64,000 bases of DNA, from the NCBI GenBank assembly GCA_038503075.1, contig JBCAML010000002.1:3410001-3474000 (forward strand). The letters are read 5' to 3'. The position numbers and the translations under genes are program-made. Position 1 is the first letter of the stretch; every line of letters starts with the position of its first letter. Shown here piece after piece: positions 45,254 to 58,500 of this stretch. The DNA is from Gyromitra esculenta (lineage: Eukaryota > Ascomycota > Pezizomycetes > Pezizales > Discinaceae). The notes under the pieces are model-generated. The model saw nothing but the letters and a program-made list of their open reading frames with translations, was not told the DNA's origin and did not search any database.

Positions 45254-48200
45254 TCAACCTACTTCTCCTGTCGTGAACAAATACGGCATGTATTCCAAAC
45301 AAGAAAGGTTCCAATTGAGATTGTTCATATTAACATCCTCACTTTCAAGCATGATACCATACCCAAAACTTCCTGGGCCAGTTCCACCACTCTGGTATGT
45401 CCCATCGCTGTACGTGCTATTCATAATAAGCCCATCCATACCGTGGACTTGATGTTCATGGGGCTCTTGACCAAATGCCACTTTTTGGCTAGTGGAACTT
45501 AACCCAAGCAACATTTCGGCATCCGAGGCAGAGGTCGACCCATCGATCGAGTACTTTGACACGGGAGAGCTTATTTGAGGTGGAGTCCTCTGCTGAACGA
45601 AATTGTTGTTGGGAAGTGGCGGATACATAGGGGGCTGCATCCCGCCCCTTGGGTCTTGCAACAGCAATGATCCATTCGGTGAAACTGCCGTTGCAAGCTG
45701 TACTTGGGAATTGTGGTTGTGCTCGTGGTTGGTGAATAGCCATGTCAGGTTCAGGTTCGGCGAGTTTGTCGTGCCTGTTGCAGACAATCCAATAGCTAGC
45801 GAATTGAACTAGTTAATATTGTCGTCGCATAGTGAGCAATAAATAGAACACACCTTGATGCGCGTCGCTGTGAAGAGCACTTATTAACGGCGATGGCACT
45901 CGTTCTGGGACAAAAATATTGTTCGGAGGCATAAGTCCCGCTTGCGAATTCCCTTCAACCTTGGCTGGGACGAAACCTCCTCCCACAGTGTCTCCATGAA
46001 TATTGCCACGGAAGCGATTCCACACACTTGCGCCCCAGCGATGCACCTCCACACTTTCCATTTCCTCAGCAGTATATAAGAGTGGGTCCACGATCCCTTT
46101 TGCTTTCTGGTCCAGAACTGTTAGAATGTACTTAACACCCTCCCAATACGTCTCCAATCCTTTCAGAGCATTACAGCATCCTTGGTAGTTCTCACACGCC
46201 GATTGGGCCAACAGCGCATGCTTTTGATATATCTTTTGGGTGTGGGGACCGTCCTCGACGCTGCTCTTCTGTTTGGATTCTAAAAACGATACACTCCCGC
46301 ATCCAGCGTCAGCGGCATCGTTATCAATAAGTGAACTTAAGTCAGCAGTTGGTAGCCTCGTACTCCTAGCTGACGCAGATTCTAGACTGGCTAACGTAAT
46401 CGCATTGAACGTCGGCAATCCTCCTAGGTGTGGGGGGGAAGATGATCTTGACGTGGGATTCGAAGACGAATGCGTCGCGCTTTCTTGCAAAAACGCACAT
46501 GCGGCAATATAAATAGGTTGGCTGGTGAATGGATTACCATTGACAGCTCTCGGATCAATCAGCTCCGCAAATCTCAATATGTCTGAGATAGTCTTGGCCG
46601 AAGACATTGAGAGCTCACGACTTTTCGGGACAAGTTCCTGCACCCTTCCTTCAAATGCGATCAGAAGTGTCGGCCGATGGAGCAGCACAATCAACGTATG
46701 GAACCAAAAGTGCAAAAGCAAAAATACAGCGCTTTGGTTTGTTGAGCTATAATGCCGAAAATTTTGGACATTGAAATGGATGTTCGGCGAAAGCCGTTGG
46801 TAGATATTTGTCAATTCCGCTTCCATCCCTGAGAGCCGGCTGAGTGTTTCATTCGTGACCATGTGTGCATCGTTTACACTATTTAAGATATCCGTGATTC
46901 GCCCATACAACCGGACGATCCTAATCAAAGCGGGAAACGGGGGAGGATATTGCAAACTAGCCTCTTCATTGGGGAAATCGATCTCAACCTCCTTGTCGCG
47001 TATGGTTACTGGCCTGCCCGTACCTGAGGATATAACCCTGTCAAGAAAGAAAACTGCCCAGAAAGTATCAGTTCTCTCTCGTTCCCGAACTTCAGCCTCC
47101 TCGTCTTTCATTTCGTCTTGAGGTTCACCCATGCCGTCTTGATCCCCACAGCCCTTCTCGTCTTCGCTACCTGTGCTCCTACTTCCCGTTCTCATAACTT
47201 CCTTCCGACTCTTTGCGTTCCCCCTAGCTCCTTCTAATTTGTGCAGTCCCAAATCCTGCGCCATTCTGATGGCAATCCCCAGAAACATCCACAACCCACT
47301 ATCACGATTGCTTCCGAACTCCACGTACGCCAATAGAATGCAAGCTTGTACAGTTGCAAGGTTAGGACAAGCAAAAGTATCGACCACCGAATTTTTCGCC
47401 CTATTTGCGAACGCCGTTCCATACTCGCATCGCCGGCCACCCGGAGGCGTTTGTGCATCTCCTGCCTGTGGTGTCTGTACGAGCGGGTGGTTCGAAAACC
47501 TTGCTGCAACCGCACAAACGGCATCAACCAATATTGCATCTACCCTTTTCTCCCCCACATCCCTTGTGAAAGCCTCTTGTCTCAAAAAGGGGAAGTTACA
47601 CCCAAGATGTGTAAAGAATGTTTCAACCAAGTGCGTTATCAGTATGTGGTTTGGAGCTGTATCGTTCTGATCATAGAATGGAATGCTCTCCATCGTTGAT
47701 CCAGGATCAATCGTGGATGTTGGTGTGTGGTTACTAAGACCAGCAGATGTCGATGTGGGAGATGTGCTGGATGAGTTTGTGCTTATTGAGTGGCTCGTAT
47801 GGTGGGGCAGACTGGACCGATCCTTGACTTCTACTACCATCTGCTTATAACCGGGAACTATAGCCGTGGGACCAAAATATCGGAAATATGGCATGCGATG
47901 TGCTAGACGTTGGGTTGTTGAAGGTGCCTGATCTACAACCAGAGGCTAAAATGAGCACCAAGGGATGAAAATATAGAGCTATCTAGATGAAGACGAGAAG
48001 CATTGAAATAGAGAAGTCAAGGGGTATATAAATCAAAATTCAGAATCGAAAAATGAGACAATTAGAGCAGGTAAAGGAGAACACCAACATCTCAAAACTG
48101 AGCTAGGACCTTCAACTTTCAATCCACCCCCACCCCTATCTTCAGCTTTGCTATGGGCCACATCCCATTGTTTAACCTTGTCGCCTTCGCCTTGACGATC

Positions 48201-49352
48201 TATGGATTTTCGCTTCTGTAGGCTTGTCCTAGAAGGTACGCTTGTACTCCGCTGATCATGCTTGTGGCTCGGCAATTCAGGTTGCTGAGACAGTGATGAT
48301 GTATGCTCCAATAGTTCCCTCCGCTGACCCTTTAGAGAAGCACGAACTGGAGTCGGAACGATTAATGGCTCATTTAGCGTTAGTTTTTCCGTCGGTGTGG
48401 TGGGGGTCGGTGATTCAGAAACTTGGTGATTATTTTGCTGCCGCTGCTGCGAGTTGTGCAATGGCACTGATGGACTAGTGTCTGAATATCCCAAACACGA
48501 GTGGCCGTTTTGACGACAGGTCTCGCAGACTGGTTTCTCACCGCTACAGCGTGTTTTCCTTTTGCGGCAGGTTTTGCATCTTTATTACAGTCCCACAAGT
48601 TGGAACAAACAGGTCAGCATTGAAATATGACCAGAGCTCTGGCGGAAGAAAGAAGGAAAACGTATGCTTCTGGTGACGCAAAAGCGCATGTGTATGCATA
48701 TATCTTCATCAATAAAAAACAGATATGTTGTATGTACGTGTATATATATATCAAACCCCCGCAATAACCAAGGGCGGGGGCGATGTGGGGGGGTTATGCT
48801 GATTGATAATAGAGCATATATAGAAAAAGAAAAGAAAGATTTCTTTTTTCGTTCTCCTTATTCCAAGAAAAACACCATTTCATTCTAGCTTGAGATGGGA
48901 GTGCGGGTCGTTACGTACGCAGCACTTATTCTTCTCCGCTTAGCATGCGGCTGTCCATCGTTTGCCACAAACCGGATTGGCCTCGTGAAGGGCTGCATGA
49001 CATGGGCAGGTTGGGTAGCCACAGCGGCAGCTGCCATAGACTGTTCAGGCGATGTAGATGACAACAGTGGTTGTGGTTGATGTTGGTGATATTGCTGAAG
49101 CTGTGGAGCGGTTCCTGCAGGCGACTCTGAAATAGGTAGAGTAGTGAGAGGGGGAAGGCAGGGAGCCGGGGGGCCAAGGGAGAGACGACGAGTAGGAGTG
49201 GATGACTGGAGTAAGGGTTCTATCGAGGCCGGAGGTGAGTTTAAGACTCGCTCTATCTTTATGTTGGAAGATGATGGAGACGAAGTTGAGGCTGAAACAG
49301 AGGATGTTGTCGGTAGCGACGGCTTTTGAGAGATGTGCGTCTCCATCTTCAT
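45254..49352 (-). CDS. Zn2Cys6 transcription factor with Fungal_trans domain
   Basis: Four minus-strand exons: 49352-48919, 48579 to about 48130, about 47945-45854, and 45795-45254, giving roughly 1170 residues. The Zn2Cys6 binuclear cluster is CKTCRKRKTRC, then CETCRQNGHSC (about 146-173), preceded by a basic KRRRISAA. The 339-nt first intron falls just before the first Cys. The large third exon opens with PYFRYFGPTAIVPGYKQMVV and carries the Fungal_trans (all-helical) regulatory domain, with GLWMFLGIAIRMAQDLGLH and TFWAVFFLDR. The last exon is Asn/Gln/Ser-rich with methionines, typical of an activation region. The exact donor of the intron between about 48130 and 47945 is unresolved; the two sides share a frame, so its length is a multiple of three. 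The target genes are unknown. An alternative start ATG lies two codons further in. Confidence 0.85.
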
Positions 49353-52300
49353 TCTGTCACGATTGGTTCCTCTGCGATATAACACGTGGGGGAATTCAAG
49401 ATGGAATCGATATATTCCACTTCCGGTAGGCTGAACAGATAAGAGCACCCCCAAAAACGATGGTTGGCAAGCCAAACAAACAAACAGGTAGATGAAGGGA
49501 TCTCTAGACGAAGAGAAGATATTAGATTATGTTTGCAATAAACTCTCTTTCTTTCTTTCAAAGTGCGGTTTATTCCGTCCAATTCCCGGATTGCGATGAA
49601 CACGGAAACTCAAGAGGGAAGACACGATACGAGGCCGCGGAGCCACGAGTTAGGCGAAGAGACGCAAAGCACGGGCAGATGTATGTATGTGTATGTGCGA
49701 GGTGTGTTCGAGTCAATGTATAGCATAGTCAGTATGTATATGTGCTGTACGTTGATTCCAGAAGGGTGGACGAAGTCGGTATTGCTGCAGATAGGACCGA
49801 TGCGAACAACAACTTTTCTGAGCACCCGAGAAGACGCCGTGAAAGCAACCGAGGACCACCTGTGGTGGCGAAAGCGAGAAGCTTTCCGGGGAAAGAAGTT
49901 TCCCCGTGACGCGGCGCCGAGTGGGATGGAAGAGTTGATGTTCCTTTGGCCCAGAACCACGGGAATCGGTTCAATCTGACAGAAACCCCCAGGTCTTGCC
50001 GAACCTAGTCTCAATTTTCCACCTTGGGTGCTTGTCGTCTGTCTCCTAGCGATATGTAATCAGCCCTGCCTCCAGGCAGGTCGCAGCGCAATGATAGGAG
50101 ACTTTGGTGCTTGGAGGTCTATTGATACTGACAGAAAGCAGCTGCTGGCCGGTCTTGTCTCGTGGTTCTGTGCGTTGGTGGGTTGCGCTTCGGCCTGTCG
50201 GAATGATTGGCCGAGAATAGGTCAAAGAAGCAAGCAATTGCCGCTCAAGCAAGTAGTTAGCTATTGGGGATGAATATCGATGATATTGTGAGCTAGGATA
50301 CCTATCACTCTACAATATTAATCTGTGAATAAGAGCATGGTCTTGCGAGAGTTCCGGTGAATGATGGCGCGCTAAGGTGGGTTTGGCAGATCGGTTCAAA
50401 CGTCAATTTCCTTCGTTAGCATATTTCTAACCTGGTCCTAGACTGAACATGGTCCTATGCTCAAAGATTTCCCTATTCACGGACTGACATGGTGCTCTCT
50501 GCCTATTATACTGATCTCCTTATTAGACCCCCCGTAGTTTGCTTTTGAGAGCTGGTGCTCCGAGGGAGCAGTACCATATGTATGGTTCGCACGGCCATCA
50601 ACAGCCACCAGGCCAATTTCCCATCCTAACACTCAACTGCAAAACGTGTTCATCTCGTCCGCTTAGTAAGTTTTACCAGTTGCCCATCAAACATTTTTAG
50701 TCAAGGGCTTAATAAAGGCTATAATAGGTCCTTTGCGCTCTAGAGCCAGCCCTAGTTTCTAACCAGTTGAAAGGCGATCGATGCCAATCAAATCGCCAGA
50801 AACCGGGCTGGGCCTGTTTGCACAAAGGGCCTAATGGGTTTTCGAATTCGATAGCAAGGCTGAAACGGCTGATGCTCTATCCCATGAACCACACCAGCAC
50901 TCACTCAGTGTTTGTAAACCACATGTGCAGTTGGGTTGGTGTAATTTCGCTTATTCGAAAGATCTCATCCTTGCAGTCGCGCACGTGGCAGGGGTAGGAG
51001 CAGGCTGTTTTCTTCCTGGGATCCCTGGTCTCTCCTCTGGAGATCCTTCCATGGATAGAGGATTGGCTCGTTTGACGTTTCTTCTTCGCTTCTGATCCCT
51101 AATAGGAACTTAACTGTGGGGTTGTGTGCAAGCTGACAGCTTGATACACCCTGCCGGGAATATGCAATATGCAATCTTCAATTGATATAATACCCTGAAG
51201 TAATTCAGGCCCAAACACATGTGGCTACATATTTAGTGTGAGCCTCCTCCACAAAATCTTGGCATGACCAACCCACAGCATTGACGACCAACTAGACGCA
51301 ATTTAGAGTACATTCTAGAGCTAGATTCAACGTGCTCATATCGCATCCAGAATCAGCCTCTGCAAGATATCTGTCCGATGCATCGAGGTTTCAGAGCGGT
51401 GTCCAAAACAATATGTATCATGCCTCTCAGAGGGACGTTCTTAGATCACCGGGTCAATCTTTAATTAATTGCCGGCCGTCCGGTCTTCCCTAAGCCACTC
51501 CCGGCTCCCGAGGCCTCGCGCCCTGCACCCATGGCATGTTCATACCTCTGCCCATGATAGTTCGTCCAATATTGATAAGAAAAACCGCGCGGTAGTTCCC
51601 GCAACAAGACATCACTGACACAGGTGAGACCCCCACCAAGATTATCCATCGGACCTCCCGCCAAAGAGAGGATAGCGGTCCCGAGAACCAGTTCACACCC
51701 CGGGATTCAATCGCGGCCCGAGGGTATGGTGGAGGAAAGCAGAGTTCTCAAGCTGAGCGACGCAGAAACACCCATGTCGCAACACCAACCAACAACCCCT
51801 GCTTACTACCCAATTTAGTATAACAACCACACATCCATCACATCAAAGCATGATTTATGAAGCAGAAAAGTACCAAAATGTCCGTATTTCTTGTGTGACC
51901 GAAACTACACTATTATCCTAAACTCTAGTTACGAGGTTACCCACGTGTTTAAGACATTAGATCGCGCAAACAATACACGTTGATTGGACGAATAAAACTG
52001 CTCACATGTTGCCGTTACCACATTCATTAGGTGACAAATAAAAGGACACACGTCACGCCTCTCATATAAGAAGATAGTATCTACCATACTATCACAAGCG
52101 AGCTTCGTACTCGTTTTCTCTCTCTCTCTATTCCTTGTGTTCAGTGAAGCACAGCAATGGGTTTGGTGTAACCGGAACCCCCAGCTACAAGTTTTTGATA
52201 GGAAAGCCGTCCTTTCCACATATAGTAAGTTATACCAATGTACTCTAAGTACTACATGTATATGTATTTGATGCCTCAGGTTAATGTTCCTTAAGCAACG

Positions 52301-53444
52301 GGCATGAGCCACATAATACTTCAAAATAATAATAGTATTTGAGTGATCCTCTCCTTCTAGATCTGTGAATTCGCTCATCCGCTTTCCTCGCTTTCCTTCA
52401 TTACCCAATCTCATCCTCGTCCCTGTTTCGAGAAGTATCACTTTGTCTGAACTTTTAATTATCTCTCTGTATTTAGGAATATGTTCCTAGAACACCTCGT
52501 ACCCCCGGATACATGTATCTTTCGCTAGCTGAAACTCCATCAAGTCTATAGAGTCCCAAACTCCTGGCATTCGGAGCTGAGAAACGGAATCCGCCCTAAT
52601 AGAGTTGTTTACGGTGCGGTCGGAGCGTCCCATGTCTCGCTTTAGAGTGCAATGCGGGGACAACTCTATAGAGCTCTCAAGACCTATGTGCTCTAGAGGC
52701 GGGAGACAGAGCACTGAAAACGAACGCAACCTGACCAAGACAACGGCAAATCAGTGTGAAAACCATACGCGTTACCACTTGAGGGCAAGAATGTCTTGGA
52801 AATAAAATAAGCAACCGAATAAACATCACATTGGAAAATCTCGATGACGCGTTAACATCGCGATAACTTTTAATCCTCAGCCATTGGAGGAATCAAGCGA
52901 AGGGATCAAAGTGAGTAGGAGGCCCCTGCGGCCTGACTTCTTGAGGAACCGCGGAGCAATAAGGATGGGATACCTATAATTATATTTTTTATAGCTGGAA
53001 AAACGCTGCTTTTTTTTTTTTGTGACCATAATGCTTGCACCTGCCTCGGTGCAAATAGCATACAAAGGGCCTGTTGCTTAGGCATAAAACTCATAAAACC
53101 CATAAAATGAGATATAACAAGCAAGAAAGTGATTTTAAAAGGTAATAATTCGCGAGATATTCCTTATTGTTGCCACATAAACCCTGGACCGTTCAACAGC
53201 CGTTCACCGCCACCTCCGCAGCCGAGCCCCAGCCTTGGGGGAGAAAAAAGCTTGGTATTATTACGCATCACACCTTGTGGGTGGCCTATTTCTAAATCCT
53301 GCAAGAGAGAACTCGGGATCAAACTTCATCCCCCATCTCATCACATCGTTGCCAAACCCGTTTCTCGTTCATTTTCCTAGTAGAATCCTTTGTTGCTTGC
53401 CAGTTCCTACGCACAGAATTTTTTTTTCCCCAGAAAAAGCACAC
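49353..53444. other. 4.1-kb gap upstream of the regulator
   Basis: The first kilobase is likely the long promoter and 5' UTR of the Zn2Cys6 gene. The rest has overlapping open frames on both strands (49563-49979, 49610-50014, 51461-51696 and 51929-52441), none with recognisable motifs. TACATGTA occurs at 52253-52260 and 52510-52517. A T-rich tract (53011-53021) and a pyrimidine-rich leader precede the next gene. Confidence 0.45.
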
Positions 53445-54388
53445 ATGTCAACCACGACCTTCATCCCAATTCAAATTCAAGCCAACATCTCCCTGGAGGA
53501 GTGGCGTCAGTTCCAAGAGTGGCGGACCGAAAAACAGCGACATCACCGCGAGGAATTGCAGAAACAGCGGGATGCAGAGGAGGCGGAAGGGGAGGTGGTA
53601 GCGGAAAGGGAGGATGAAAGACATGAAGTTGAGGACGAAAGTGAGGGTGATAAGAAAAGAAAGAGGAGATCATTTGGCCGGGAATACAAGCTAGAAGCAA
53701 TCTCGTATGTCTCTCCTCTTTTCCCACACACCTGTCCCTCGGCAACGGTGCGGGCCCCTAACACAACCATAGCTACCTAGAAAATGGCACAATGCAATCC
53801 ACCGGTGATGGTGAGACACCCGTGTCAGTCCGTCACTGCGCCAAAAAGTACGGTGTTGAGCCGAAGAACATCCGTGACTGGCGAAGACAGGTACAAAAAA
53901 TTCGGGCCTCGGATGCGGGGGCCAAGTGCATTGGTAGTGGCCGCAAACCTGACTGGCCCGAGATGGAGTATCGTCTGCATGAGCTCTTTACCGAGTGGCG
54001 CCGTAACGGTCGCCGTGTTGATCATCGCTGGTTCTTCCGGAATGGCAAGGCTATCTTTGAAGAATGTTACCCACAGCATGTTACCCTCGCTGATGGCCAA
54101 AAAAAGTATACACTGAAGTATGTATGCCTGTTCTAAACTAAAAAGATACATGTACCATCCGCAGTGGATTGGCGGTGGGCAGCGAGAAGCAGGCTGCCTG
54201 GTCTGATTCATTAATTGACCTCGGCCTAACACAGGTGGTCCCGCGGCTGGTTCGACGGCTTCAAACGCCGGAAAGGCATCGTCTTTAAAGCAACCAACAA
54301 AAAACGGTCACGCAAAAACGACGAAGATGATGATGATGACGATGGTGACAACGAAGGAGAATATATCCAAATACATGTGGATGGCTAG
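53445..54388 (+). CDS. CENP-B/Tc5-type helix-turn-helix protein without transposase core
   Basis: Three exons, 53445-53704, 53773-54117 and 54235-54388, encode 252 residues. After a charged N-terminal third (EEWRQFQEWRTEKQRHHREE, likely coiled coil), a Psq-like HTH appears (RREYKLEAIS-like start, then VSVRHCAKKYGVEPKNIRDWRRQ). A second, CENPB-type HTH follows (WPEMEYRLHELFTEWRRNGRRV, ending KWSRGWFDGFKRR). This double HTH is the DNA-binding part of pogo/Tigger transposases and of CENP-B proteins. The DDE nuclease domain that should follow is absent; instead there is a short tail with a run of Asp/Glu (DDDDDD) before the stop. Introns keep the frame and there is no internal stop, so it looks expressed and possibly domesticated. 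The alternative is the 5' part of a broken element. Confidence 0.8.
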
Positions 54389-55448
54389 CTTGGGGAATTT
54401 TGCTTTCTCCCCAAAGCTCAGGCATGGCATCATGGGGGGTCTATCTTACCGGGTACAGCAGTTGCAGTCGAGAATTTGGCATCGCATGTAGCACTGTAGC
54501 CGTATTACTCTACACACTTGTCACTGCACATTCATGATCGTGGGGATGCGGATAGTCTACGTATTCCTCCATGCGTACTTAAAGTACCTGTATTATTCGC
54601 ATACGTATTCATTATGGTGCGTTTCCGTCCTTGATCTGCGGATATTAGCCCCGAGTCTTAGAGTGATCTGTTACCCACATAGCTATAGAGTAACCTCACG
54701 ACTATTTTCATAGGCATAGGATTCGCCGATTGTGCTCTCATTAACCGCTAATAGTCGTAATGTTGCACCAAATATTTTATCTTACTGTCGAATCTGGGGC
54801 TCTGGCTGAAAGCTGTACCACTAGTGGAACTTAGGGTCAGATTTGCATGCATGCCTATTCAAAGGGGCGGAATTGGACATGTCGCCGTCTAGGTTGTAAA
54901 GGATACAACATCCTTTTTCTTGACTGCCGGTTGATACGTGTATACGTGGAGATTCATGTGCCACACGATGCATATCAAGCTCTCGGATGGCCCAGTACAC
55001 TGACCACTTGGATCGACCACAGTCGTCGATACTTGAAGATCAATTTATATGTACTCTATAAGCACCCGCTATGCTATGACCAATCTCTCGTGTAATTTTT
55101 GATCATGCGAGGGCCGAATACTAGGTTACATAGGCGAAGAGTGGATATCCAATAGTTGTCAATTTTGTATTGATTTTTGTCGTATATGTGCCTTGATCCA
55201 CGTAGCTGACGGCATGAATCCTCAAACCGATGCTGGTTATCATAGTCGTAAAGCAAAATGTCTTTTTCAGGAGTTAGAAGTGTATAAATATATATATGGG
55301 TAAGGCTGAATCGCATTCATTTGAATGGGTGGGCGAGTATGGATGAGAATTGAGGAGAGCCCAGCTGAACACCACGTCTCCGAACAGGATCAGAAATTTA
55401 ATTTCTGCCTAGATTAGACTGCCAGTTCGTACAAAGTTATCAATTCTG
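54389..55448. other. Gap downstream of the CENP-B-like gene
   Basis: I looked here for a DDE transposase core belonging to the preceding gene and found none: no long open frame, only 80-82-codon frames without motifs. Confidence 0.5.
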
Positions 55449-55571
55449 CTCGTATTCTCACGACGTTTTTAAAACGGGCTAGGTCCGCATATCATACAAA
55501 CTGCCCTGAGCTTACCTATTTTATACGGGATGCGAAGGTAGCCCATTTTAAAAACGTCATGAGAATACGAG
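55449..55571. mobile_element. Hairpin MITE (123 bp), same family ends as the element at 33142
   Basis: Ends CTCGTATTCTCACGACGTT and, inverted from the right, CTCGTATTCTCATGACGTT; arms of about 33 nt with two differences, both transitions. The right side is followed by TA; on the left the matching position reads TG, so the target duplication is decayed. The ends agree with the 33142 element in CTCGTATT and in the GACGTT block. Confidence 0.65.
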
Positions 55572-58500
55572 TACAAGCCTCGGGGACCGTAGTTGCAAAT
55601 ATCTGGTATTGGGGTTCGAGTCGGGAGGGCGCAGCTTGGATGGGCTCTATCTGTTATGAGCTATTGTTTTGTTGGACCGATCTTGAAAAAAAAACTGCCT
55701 AGACTCCGAAGAAGCTCGTTATGGTCGCTAAGTCTATCGAATTGGCTTATATCTTAAGATTAAGAAAGCGGATGCACCGATGTTGCCGGTATCGAGGAAG
55801 ATCAAGAGATTCCCCCACTTAGCATGTCTATGCACATGCCGCGCTAAGCGACATAGAAACGAATACTCCCTTTATCAGCCACTCCTGGATGTTGGTCCCA
55901 TCCATATCGCATATTCCACGGATGGATAACGTTATTTATACTTACATGTAACGGCGGGGGCCATTATCCGCAGAGCCGCGGGTATGTTCTCAAAACAGTC
56001 TGATGTGGGGGAGACGAGTGGGGGAGAGACGGCAGAGGTGGGGGGTCAGTCGGGTTTCTGCCATGCTGAGACGGCCCTAGAGACTGGAGGTTGAGAAGAA
56101 GGGATTCTTTCACATGAGTACATGTGCTTGGGGTAGTCGAGATTGCGATTCCATTAGTGATTCGCCTATCTCATTTGAAATGGTATATAATACCTCCAAA
56201 ATCGATTGTATACACTTGGTGTATCGGAGAGTACATGTAGTTTTGCTACCTTCATCACAAGGTGCTGGACATCCGAGTGATATCTTGTGGATTTTATAGC
56301 ACCAATTCGCTTATATAATATTAACTACCCAAAAGAAACTTGGCAAGCATAAAATTTTATGGTTAATTACCATGATTAACTCAGTCACAGACTAATTTTA
56401 GGTGTTGAACTTGTTGAATGATCAGTTGTATGCCAAACTAGGGTCGAAAGGCGTGGGTTGGTAATATTTGGTCACCGAAAAATATTTGTCAGAGGGTCTA
56501 GGGCTAAGGTTTCTGGCAATCGGAACGGAGCCCTCTAAGCACTACCAGATGCAGTAGCTACATGTATCCTAGAATATGTTTCCGATATGCCAATGAGGTC
56601 AGATCCAGAACCTTTGGGTTGAGTATATGGATGCTGGCTCTTCACCTTCATTAAGTTTTTGGATTATCTGAAGAAATCATCTCTAGGAGCGGCAGACTCT
56701 TTGTATCTAAGAATTTGGGGGCTTAGATATATTGCTAGGTTGATATCGGTAATGAACAAGGTTTAACGGTCGGCCTGTGGGACATGGATGATACAACATA
56801 CCGATGACTGTTTAAGGGAGGAAGTTGGAATTGAAGTGAATATTAGGCTGGCAAGGCATCATTATAGGAGAACCCTTGTGTAACTACCATTGAGGGCCAC
56901 AAAACTAGGGTTCACAACACGATAGTAATCATTCCTAGGATAGTTACTTGCAGCTGCCAAGGCAGCTACTTGAGTCACATTCGTCTTAATTTGGGATGAT
57001 AGCCAGCTGTTTTGCAGGACTGGGTTGTGTCGACCGCTCACTATGGGATTGTCGCTTAATCTAAGTACTTATAGTCTTAGCAATTAGAAAATGACATTTG
57101 TAACCTGACATGATACGTATATTCGTGTGTTTATAAACCCCTAATTCTCATCACCTTTCCGTAACAACTGATGCCCTAAACGATTGAAAGATGGGCCTGT
57201 TTTGGATATGGTGGTTAGGTATTGCTAGAATAGAATAACTGAAAGTATTGTCATAAAATTATGCTTTTTGTAAAGGTGTGACTCATAAGTAGCTCTGAGA
57301 CTATGGACTGGAGATGGATTTAGAGGATGAAGAGATGAGGTTAAGACGTGTGAAAACTTGCCAAGCATAAGTACAGGTAGTTGGGGTAGTTTGGTAAACT
57401 TGTTCTTACTGTATCAAGAAAGGGGATGAAACTGGTATAGCGTATGTGCGGCATTTTGAAAAAATACTGAAGCAATACTGGACTCCTAGCCCAAATACGG
57501 TAGTTCTCCAGAATCAAGTTTGCATTTCCCAACAATACAGTAGCAAATTCACCATTTTCTCGTGCTATATCCTCTACTGCCTGCGGGTGCTACGCATCGT
57601 AGGGGATGCTGTGCTCATTTCCCCAAGCTGTATCCAGACTCTTTCGGATATTGCCGGATACCCAAAGGCTCCGGAGTTTAGAGGGTAGGAACTCGGTTTC
57701 GGTAGTGAGTTACCATTGCTTGTACCATTGGGGTTACAGGAAGCAGGAAGCTCTAGATATCTAAATGTTTTAGATATACTTTAAAAATGATTTGATACTA
57801 GTACTTGTGTTTGGTTACTCAAATCTTCAGAGGAACGAAACTTTACCAAACATAGAAAATCTCCGAGAGCTCTCGAAATATCTTGGCATAGGCCTAAACG
57901 TTTGTTGCAACAGACCTCTGGTGTAAAGCGACCTACAGGGTGTGAAGCTGGAAACGAGAGCAGTAGCTGATTCTTGCGGTTAGAGTTCTTTGATCGGCAA
58001 ACCTTTGACGGGTATGAGTACGGAAATTGGCGGTCAGGTGTGGGCAGTACTCAAAATAATGATAAATTAGGGATAGCTATATTCTTGGGTTCTAGCATTT
58101 AAAACTGCTCATAGTGAAAAAGCTATATGGATTCATTGGTCAAGGGTTAGGGTTTCTCAAAAACGACGATTTTAGCATGCAAGAATAGTAGAGGTGATGC
58201 TTAATTCAGACTCAATACGGAACCTCATCAATGTCATAACTGGTTTCAAGAATCGAGTATTAGTTGATGAACTATTAGAAATGTATTCTGTCTAGCACAC
58301 TGGGCTAAGTGGTTGTCCTTTACTGTGTAGTGGAGCGGTGCATTTAGAAAATGGAGTTAACTTGCCTTATATAGAGCTAATTCAATGAAGTACTTTCTAA
58401 CTATAGATGTAGGGTTGATGTTTCTTAGAAGTATCACTATGGTAGAGATTTTTGTTATGTAGAGATGCTGTACGAGCCAAGGAATAGCATTAATATGCAG

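Noticed and set aside
49563..50014. Overlapping 138- and 134-codon frames on opposite strands upstream of the Zn2Cys6 gene
   Set aside because: Neither has a domain or splice support, and the region is more likely promoter and 5' UTR.
51929..52441. 170-codon minus-strand frame
   Set aside because: Composition is irregular, the frame has no recognisable motif, and it spans a TACATGTA site and a CT microsatellite. It is probably chance.
52540..52690. Apparent inverted repeat around CTATAGAGT
   Set aside because: The matching core CTATAG is itself a palindrome, and the flanks do not pair beyond about 10 bases.
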